In this document: positions 60,100-64,000 of the stretch, in pieces
How the letters are laid out: every line of letters begins with the position of its first letter
Position numbering within the stretch: position 1 is the first letter of the stretch
NCBI GenBank assembly: GCA_003116975.1
Contig: BGKB01000063.1
Span: forward strand, 303,245-367,244
Source: Aurantiochytrium sp. KH105
Lineage: Eukaryota > Sar > Bigyra > Thraustochytrida > Thraustochytriidae
Direction of reading: 5' to 3'
DNA length: 64,000 bases
Translations under genes and position numbers: made by a program
Notes under the pieces: model-generated
Databases searched by the model: none
The model's input: the letters and a program-made list of their open reading frames with translations, nothing else
What the model was told of the DNA's origin: nothing

Positions 60100-61212
60100 A
60101 TGCCACGACGGTCGGCACACGGACGCGGACACGTGGCGACGCGCGGACAAGGCAATAACGGCGGCGCTAGCAACGGCGGCACCGGCGATGGAGGCCGTGG
60201 CGGCGCCACAACCAAGGTGGTGAACGTGGGCCGCGTGCGCTCCTTGGCGGACCTGCTCGAGGACCCCGGGCGACGCAACTGGAGCGTTTACAGACTGCAG
60301 GGCGTGCGACGCACGGGTCTGCGCGATCCGGAATCCTTTGGCGAAGCGCTACGAGAAGCGATTGCGCCGTTTTTCTCATTATCAGTTCAGGCCGTCGAGT
60401 TTAAGGAAAGCCTTTGGGTGCAGCTCAAGGGCAAGACCGGAATGCAACTCCTTACGGCAGAAAACGTCTTTCTTGTGTACCCACCGCACTCCAAGTTTCT
60501 CTTTGTGACGCCGTTTCGCAGCAAAGACGCCGTACCGATCTTTTGCCAGGCGCTTTGCAACGTCTTTCAGTGCGCCAATGTTGACGAGCTTGCGCTCTTC
60601 GGCAAGGACATAACTACGCTCAAGGACCTTGCGCTGCGAAAATTGAGTCAAGGTGCCTTTAGCGCGTATCGACTCTGCGCAGCTGTCTTTGATTACGACC
60701 CCTTGCAGGATCAGCAAAGCTTAGCCAAACGTCGTCGCGCTGTTATCGACAAGGTTCTTGATGAGGAGCAGGCGCGGTCGAATGCTGATCAGGCCCGCGG
60801 CAAAGATCGCAACCAGGTTATCCGCAAAACAGCCGCGCGCGCGCCGGCTCGTCGCTTCACGTGCCCGACAGGGTCCGGGACGAAGGGTGACGAAGAGGCC
60901 AACCTTGGGCTTCGCACAGTGTGCCTCAAGGCGAGAGATGATCTTCGCTCTAGCGATGGTGCTCGCACGGACGTGGAAAACTTACAATGCTACATTCGTC
61001 TTGAGGGATCGAACGTGTTGCGTGGTCTTGAAGCTCTTTATGAGAATGATCTTGTTGTTGAAGGTCAAGAGGTTCCCGCCATCTTTGACACGGCCGACCT
61101 TCTTGCTCAAGGAGATGGAGACTATGTGGGCGCTTTAGATGACTCTTCCTCCCCAGCCAAGCGTCGCCGCACGTCGACCAGACTGCTTTGGGCTCGAGGG
61201 GCCGCCCAATGA
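60100..61212 (+). CDS. CENP-N/Chl4-like kinetochore protein
   Basis: ATG at 60100, 370 residues. A Gly-rich N-terminus is followed by a folded region (about 45-210): FFSLSVQAVEFKESLWVQLK, then LLTAENVFLVYPPHSKFLFV and VFQCANVDELALFGKDITTL, matching the strand-helix order of CENP-N/Chl4. After a basic linker, the C-terminal block has CYIRLEGSNVLRGLEALYEN and VVEGQEVPAIFDTAD, similar to the C-terminal CENP-N motif (x-LEG-x-x-V-x-x-x-x-x-L). CENP-N reads CENP-A nucleosomes and joins the constitutive centromere network. The match is by pattern and remote; a different yeast Chl4/Iml3-type protein is also possible. Confidence 0.5.
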   Translation: MPRRSAHGRGHVATRGQGNNGGASNGGTGDGGRGGATTKVVNVGRVRSLADLLEDPGRRNWSVYRLQGVRRTGLRDPESFGEALREAIAPFFSLSVQAVEFKESLWVQLKGKTGMQLLTAENVFLVYPPHSKFLFVTPFRSKDAVPIFCQALCNVFQCANVDELALFGKDITTLKDLALRKLSQGAFSAYRLCAAVFDYDPLQDQQSLAKRRRAVIDKVLDEEQARSNADQARGKDRNQVIRKTAARAPARRFTCPTGSGTKGDEEANLGLRTVCLKARDDLRSSDGARTDVENLQCYIRLEGSNVLRGLEALYENDLVVEGQEVPAIFDTADLLAQGDGDYVGALDDSSSPAKRRRTSTRLLWARGAAQ

Positions 61213-61643
61213 CGTGTCGATCGAGATTTGCTCGTAAGCTACACATTATTTCTTTCCTTTCGTAATCTAATCTTTTTTTGCTCACCGTGCAATTTTTGGA
61301 TATTCTACTGCAATCACTCACACTCGCATCCATGACTTGTTGAGGCAGGGAAAGCATTTACCCGCTTCGTTAGGTCTGACATTGTGTGGTCAAGCTCGCA
61401 AAGTTTCCTCTTTGCAAAAAGCTAGGATGATCGAAGGATGATCTCACAATCTCAAACGGCGAACTCGAGCGAGCAAGGCGCGGAAAGATAGATTGGCAGC
61501 GCGTGCGTGCCGGGCTCAGCGGCCGGTCGTGCTGTGCAAGTATCCTTTGGTAGAGGCCGCAGCTCGCACACTGGTGCCTTGCTCTGCTCTGCATAGCTGC
61601 GTACCGGGGAGGTGCGCAGCGCATCGGAGTAGCCCATCTCGCC
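61213..61643. promoter_or_regulatory. Spacer and promoter of the DCTN5 gene
   Basis: 430 bp between the CENP-N-like stop and the DCTN5 start; a T-run near 61272-61278. No gene recognised. Confidence 0.35.
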
Positions 61644-61646
61644 ATG

Positions 61647-61677
<31 letters not shown>

Positions 61678-62397
61678 GCAGCGCTCGCGCAGGAGGCGCC
61701 AGTAGCAGCGGGCCGTCCGAGTACTTTGAGACGGCAACCGGCAATCGCATATGCCGCAAGGCGTCTTTGTACGGGACGCAGAATATCCGCATCCACGGCA
61801 AGAGCCTTGTGGCCGAAAATGTGACGATCCGGGGCGACCTGGCAAACGTTAAGATGGGCAAGCACTGCTGCATTCGAGACTCGGTCGTGCTCCGACCGTC
61901 CATGAAGGTCGTCAAAGAGTAAGTATCGAATATAGAGTCCCGCTTGGGCCCCGAGCAGCGTTTCCGTTGACTCACCTTATGTGTGCGTAGCAAGGCGGTT
62001 TTCTTTTCGTTGTCTCTCGGAAACAATGTCCTCATCGATTCAGGTACGTTTGCAGACAATGTGATATGCAATCATTGTTTTGTGCTAACAAAAATCTTGA
62101 TCTCTTTTTTATGAGCATCCAGGGAGCATCGTGGAGGCTTCGGCAATTGGATCGGGTGTGATAATTGGCAAAAATTGTGTCATTCCGCGTCGATGCGTGC
62201 TCAAGGATTGCTGCTGGATCAAGGACGGGACCGTGTTGGCGCCCGATACTGTGGTGCCGCCATATTCCGTGTTTGAAGGCTGTCCGGGTCGTTTTGTAGG
62301 GGAGCTACCCGAATGTGCACCGTCCATGATTGCGTCCGTGGTACGTGCGAATTATCTTGCTTCAAGAGATCAGACCAGCAGCACACCACCTTTATAA
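61644..62397 (+). CDS. DCTN5: Dynactin subunit 5 (p25), three exons
   Basis: Coding exons 61644-61918, 61991-62043 and 62123-62397 give 200 residues with intact frame. The protein starts with a poly-serine run encoded by AGC repeats, then [20 protein letters not shown] and [20 protein letters not shown]. Exon 2 supplies [16 protein letters not shown], corresponding to the VAFFPLHIGDHVFIEE segment of animal p25; exon 3 continues [40 protein letters not shown] and GELPEC. These are hexapeptide repeats of the left-handed beta-helix of p25, which caps the dynactin pointed-end complex with p27 and helps dynein recruit endosomal cargo. The third exon's reading frame was verified through to the stop. 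Confidence 0.93.
61919..61990 (+). other. DCTN5 intron 1 (72 bp)
   Basis: Donor GTAAGT, acceptor TGCGTAG; it splits a codon after its second base. A TTGACTCAC branch-like sequence lies about 20 nt before the acceptor. Confidence 0.9.
62044..62122 (+). other. DCTN5 intron 2 (79 bp)
   Basis: Donor GTACGT, acceptor CATCCAG; it splits a codon after its first base. TGCTAAC at 62083-62089 is a strong branch-point candidate. Confidence 0.9.
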
Positions 62398-62816
62398 CAT
62401 CTGACTGTTGAGTCTGCTCTACTTTGAAAAAGCTGAACTGAAAAGCAAGTCTCTGCGCGATAAGTCTATGTAATAGCAAAACTCAATGTTGAGTCGTTGC
62501 GCGTGATTAGAAGAAATATATGCATTTGATCGATTTAGACACCACCTTGCCCGGTTGGCGGTGAACATAGGATTTCTCAAAAGATGTATAGGTGTACGCC
62601 AACCCGATGATGCCTTGCCGTCGAAGAGGCGGCAGCCTGTACGAGAGACATCAACCAGCACGGTGTCAAAAAAAGTAAACTGGAAAAACAGCCGTGCCGA
62701 AAGAATGAACGAATGAATGAAAGGAAAGAAGAAAGGAAAGAAGCGGGTGGTGCAGTATTGTCAGTCAGAAAGATATAATGGTGCGCAAAAGGTGCCTGTG
62801 TGTGTGTTTTATTGTG
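62398..62816. other. Convergent intergenic region
   Basis: This spacer lies between the DCTN5 stop and the next gene's stop. It includes GAAAGGAA purine runs near 62708-62745. No gene recognised. Confidence 0.4.
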
Positions 62817-63720
62817 TCATGTTTCGCTGTTGGTGAGTTCGATGACGAGATCGACCAATTTCTTGCTGAGAAGAGGCTGATCTGGAATCTGCAAGCTGAA
62901 GTCACGGCACACGCGCAGAGCTTCCTCGGCGTTACCGCTCTCAAGGAGATCATCAATGAGCCGGAGCACCGCCGCAGTCGCTTGTTCCCTTTCGCCGGCT
63001 TTGAGAAAGAGATTTGCAGACTTTTCCAAAAGTGGCGCCGCAGCAACCACCTGTCGCACAGGGGACTGCTCGAAGGCCATTGCAAGTGCCTGAAATGCGC
63101 GCGCCTCGAGCGTCGCGTTCGGGGCCTCTCCAATGGCCATGCTCAAGAGCTCGATGGCATGGTCCAAGAGCGCAGGATCGGCCTCTGCTTCGGCGGCAGT
63201 CACCATGCGCATGCCTTGACCAAGCAGATGGCGCGAGACTTCTGCATTTCCGCGCCAAATTGGCTCTTGGTCGTCGTCATCGTCGATTTCCTCTTCTTCA
63301 TCGTCAATGCCGTCAGTATTGTGATGTTGCCCCCTTGCATCGGCGTCGACCTGCGTCTCGACGCGGGAATCGTCGTCTTCGTCCTCATCGTCGCTCAGAG
63401 AGAACCGACTGCCGCGACTGTCTCGGCTTGTGCAACTTGTGCAACTTGTGTACGTGCTTGTCGTTGCGATACTTCGGCTGCTGTTCGTGCTGCATGTGCT
63501 GTTGCTCCTTGAGCACGGGTGCATGTTTTCATCGGCGACAAACTCATCTCCCACAAAGTAGACCCGCGGCGACCGCGCGGCGGCATCGGCCACTTCTACC
63601 GCCCGGGAGATTTTCTCCTCGAAGAACATGCTGGCCTCCGTTGACGGGGCAACATAGCTTGCCATCTGGCAGGACTGTCGCCGCTTCCTCCTCGCGAAGA
63701 GGCCTTCTGCGTCCGCCTGC

Positions 63721-63761
<41 letters not shown>

Positions 63762-63857
63762 ATGATGGTGATGGTGCATTTCCTGTAGCGCGTCTCTGGA
63801 CCCTCCTTGTGGCCGGGCCTTCCTCTGCGAGGTCCACGCTCGGTCGGAGTCCGCCAT
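62817..63857 (-). CDS. Poly-His/poly-Gln protein with TPR-like C-terminal helices
   Basis: The ATG at 63857 gives 346 residues; upstream only a TTG is in frame. Near the N-terminus a run of about 11 histidines is followed by about nine glutamines. Next are a middle segment with a Ser/Thr/Cys-rich stretch and an acidic run (DDEEEEIDDDDDQE). The last ~120 residues are helical and resemble TPR or alpha-alpha repeats (HAIELLSMAIGEAPNATLEA, LLEKSANLFLKAGEREQATA). No family recognised. The helical end may mediate protein binding, and the homopolymer runs are translation of a CAT/CAG microsatellite. Confidence 0.6.
63718..63778. repeat. (CTG)n-(ATG)n triplet repeat
   Basis: About nine CTG followed by about eleven ATG/GTG triplets, coding for poly-Gln and poly-His on the minus strand. 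Confidence 0.9.
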
Positions 63858-64000
63858 TTGCGATTTGCTCGGTTCTTGGGACGAGACCTCCGGTCGGCTG
63901 GAGTCCAACTGAGCCTGGGTAGGAGGAGCATAGTTGGGAGATAGACTGGCCTTCTAGTTGGTTGTTGAAAAGTCCCAAGGGAGGCTATAAAGTACAAGAC

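Overview
This 64 kb window is nuclear DNA of a eukaryote. Genes are separated by long intergenic stretches, lie on both strands without operons, and carry GT-AG introns (three short ones, 72-79 bp, could be placed exactly). Products are typically eukaryotic: Gemin6/TGS1, dynactin p25, a CENP-N-like protein, SDA1, ESS2/DGCR14, COMMD, SLC25, TTLL and CEP78. Mostly intronless genes, AMT1-type ammonium transporters, flagellar proteins (radial-spoke RSP7-like, CEP78, TXNDC15, TTLL), a CHASE-domain protein, and GC-rich spacers full of tetranucleotide repeats suggest a flagellate protist. A stramenopile of the thraustochytrid type is my best inference, but the sequence alone does not prove it.

Layout. 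0-11.5 kb: 3' end of a PNPase gene, a CHASE sensor protein without output domain, TXNDC15-like gene (-), GPH/MFS transporter (+), TTLL polyglutamylase (-), COMMD protein (+) and a membrane-anchored dual-specificity phosphatase (+). 12-22.5 kb: ESS2/DGCR14 (-), a gene-poor low-complexity stretch of about 5 kb, then two tandem AMT genes (+). 23-36.2 kb: RSP7-like RIIa/EF-hand gene (-, one intron), CEP78-like LRR gene (-), SLC25 carrier (-), UPF0489 gene (-), a Gemin6-TGS1 fusion gene (+), and a coiled-coil gene (-). 36.2-43.9 kb: mostly non-coding, with remnants resembling a MULE-type transposase and a family-B DNA polymerase. 43.9-50.1 kb: a tiny + gene and a 1790-residue repeat-rich coiled-coil gene (-) that may share its N-terminal domain with the 906-residue coiled-coil gene. 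51-64 kb: GPR180/TMEM145-like 7-TM protein (-), two related small genes (-), SDA1 (+), an FHA/zinc-finger/IQ protein (-), a CENP-N-like gene (+), DCTN5 with three exons (+) and a poly-His/poly-Gln protein (-).

The genes do not form one pathway. Recurring themes are flagellum/centrosome function (TXNDC15, TTLL, RSP7-like, CEP78), RNA and ribosome biology (PNPase, ESS2, Gemin6-TGS1, SDA1) and mitosis/motors (CENP-N-like, DCTN5). The most unusual object is the Gemin6-TGS1 fusion. Many open frames extend upstream through GTG or TTG codons; for these I chose the first plausible ATG, so several N-termini are trimmed relative to the longest frame.
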